Source: Acidobacteriota bacterium (GTDB taxonomy: Bacteria > Acidobacteriota > Terriglobia > Acidiferrales > UBA7541). From it: DNA of 6,262 bases. Positions 5,686 through 6,262 of the stretch are shown in pieces. The stretch is taken from positions 1 to 6,262 of the forward strand of contig PKXT01000181.1 of the NCBI GenBank assembly GCA_003133505.1, in the 5' to 3' direction. The notes beneath the pieces were generated by a model. The model worked only from the letters and a program-made list of their open reading frames with translations. It was not told the DNA's origin and did not search any database. Every line of letters begins with the position of its first letter. The stretch's first letter is position 1. The translations under genes and the position numbers were made by a program.

Positions 5686-6262
5686 TTAGATCAACATCCA
5701 CGCGAAGTCTATCCGCCAGTTGAACAAAAAAAGTGCGCAAATCCCCGGGCAGCGGGGCGCGGATATCCAGTGGAGTGCCCTTCACTGGATGAACAAAGCG
5801 AATGCGCAGGGCATGAAGAAAATTCCGCTCCAGCGGCGGCAGTTTTTCGTCGTTCATGCGAATTTCGCGTGGCGCGCCGTAGAGAGTGTCGCCCACGACG
5901 GGATGGCCTATGGCCGAAAAATGGACGCGGATTTGGTGAGTGCGGCCGGTATGCAGACCGGCTTCCACAAGAGTGAACGAACCAAAGCGCAAAATCACTC
6001 GCCAATCAGTGCGCGCCGTGCGGCCATCGCGGCGGGTGGTCATGCGCATCCGGCGCTGCAAATCGCGAGCCACGGATAGCTCAATGCGGCCGGAATCTTC
6101 CAACACGTTGCCGTGAAGAAGCGCGAGATAGGTTTTTTGCACTTTGCGAGACTGGAACTGCTTCACCAGCGCGGCATGGGTGACATCGTCGCGCGCAACG
6201 ATCAAAGCACCGGAGGTGCCTTTGTCGAGGCGGTGCACAATTCCGGGCCGCAGCGGCCCGCC
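5657..6262 (-). CDS. RluA/RluD-family 23S rRNA pseudouridine synthase (5' partial)
   Basis: Isomerises uridine to pseudouridine in RNA; RluD-type enzymes act on helix 69 of 23S rRNA in the ribosome. The visible 201 residues are the C-terminal catalytic part. The reading frame is open to the window edge and begins GGPLRPGIVHRLDKGTSG, the family's catalytic motif II, with the nucleophilic Asp in HRLD. The GTG at 6238 is the Val of this motif, not a start. Further family motifs follow: KTYLALLHG, GRTHQIRVHFSAIGHPVVGD, LYG, and NFLHALRIRFVHP near the end. Any N-terminal S4 RNA-binding domain would be off-window. The C-terminus looks complete (ending LKPYL). RluD fits best, but RluC or RluA assignment cannot be excluded without the N-terminus. 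Its last codons overlap the promoter of the gene for VWA protein C, 6 bp downstream on the same strand. Confidence 0.92.
   Translation of the reverse strand, partial: GGPLRPGIVHRLDKGTSGALIVARDDVTHAALVKQFQSRKVQKTYLALLHGNVLEDSGRIELSVARDLQRRMRMTTRRDGRTARTDWRVILRFGSFTLVEAGLHTGRTHQIRVHFSAIGHPVVGDTLYGAPREIRMNDEKLPPLERNFLHALRIRFVHPVKGTPLDIRAPLPGDLRTFFVQLADRLRVDVDLIDATLKPYL
6244..6260. repeat. 17-bp GC-rich palindrome in the RluD-type gene
   Basis: CGGGCCGC and GCGGCCCG form perfect 8-bp arms around a single A. It lies in codons for the conserved GPLRPG segment just before the catalytic HRLD. With a one-base centre it cannot form a normal hairpin loop without opening pairs. It is most likely a by-product of GC-rich codons for a conserved motif. 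Confidence 0.4.

Noticed and set aside
6236..6238. GTG at 6238 as the start of the pseudouridine synthase
   Set aside because: It encodes Val in the conserved motif before HRLD, and the eight upstream codons (GGPLRPGI) are also conserved family sequence.
1..6262. Mobile elements, CRISPR array, tRNA or rRNA genes, phage or defence module
   Set aside because: No transposase, regular repeat-spacer pattern, RNA gene sequence or known defence gene set is visible; the helicase-nuclease fits housekeeping recombination and repair better.

Overview
The window looks like chromosomal DNA from an Acidobacteriota bacterium. The main reason is three secreted proteins built like the 'VWFA-related Acidobacterial domain' family (TIGR03436), which is strongly expanded in that phylum. 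This is recognition from motifs; no database search was run. Coding density is very high: there is no gene-free stretch over 300 bases, and the longest non-coding gap is 166 bp.

Layout: (1) 1-2155, plus strand: the C-terminal part of a UvrD/AddA-like SF1 helicase fused to a PD-(D/E)XK nuclease with an Fe-S cysteine set. Its N-terminus lies outside the window. (2) 2196-3380, minus strand: VWA protein A, with a degenerate metal site and a Pro/Gln-rich linker. (3) 3381-3546: a divergent intergenic region with short repeats but no convincing sigma-70 promoter. (4) 3547-4539, plus strand: VWA protein B, with an intact MIDAS. (5) 4550-5650, minus strand: VWA protein C, with an intact MIDAS. It converges on B with only 10 bp between the stop codons. 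(6) 5657-6262, minus strand: the C-terminal part of an RluD-type pseudouridine synthase, cut by the window end, whose stop codon lies 6 bp before the start of C.

The two outer genes are nucleic-acid housekeeping functions (DNA end processing or repair, and rRNA modification). The three VWA genes between them lie in - + - orientation, so they are not one operon. They look like diverged paralogs with a shared plan: export signal, sometimes a low-complexity linker, a conserved beta-rich module, a VWA domain, and a short C-terminal module ending in R-(K/Q)-G-Y-(Y/F). Their biological role is not known; extracytoplasmic protein-protein or ligand binding is the reasonable inference.

The most notable regulatory signal is a near-consensus sigma-70 promoter (TTGACG, 18 bp, TATAAT) inside the end of the RluD-type gene. 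Its -10 hexamer contains that gene's stop codon. The predicted transcription start falls on the GTG start codon of VWA protein C, which has no ribosome binding site, so C may be translated from a leaderless mRNA.
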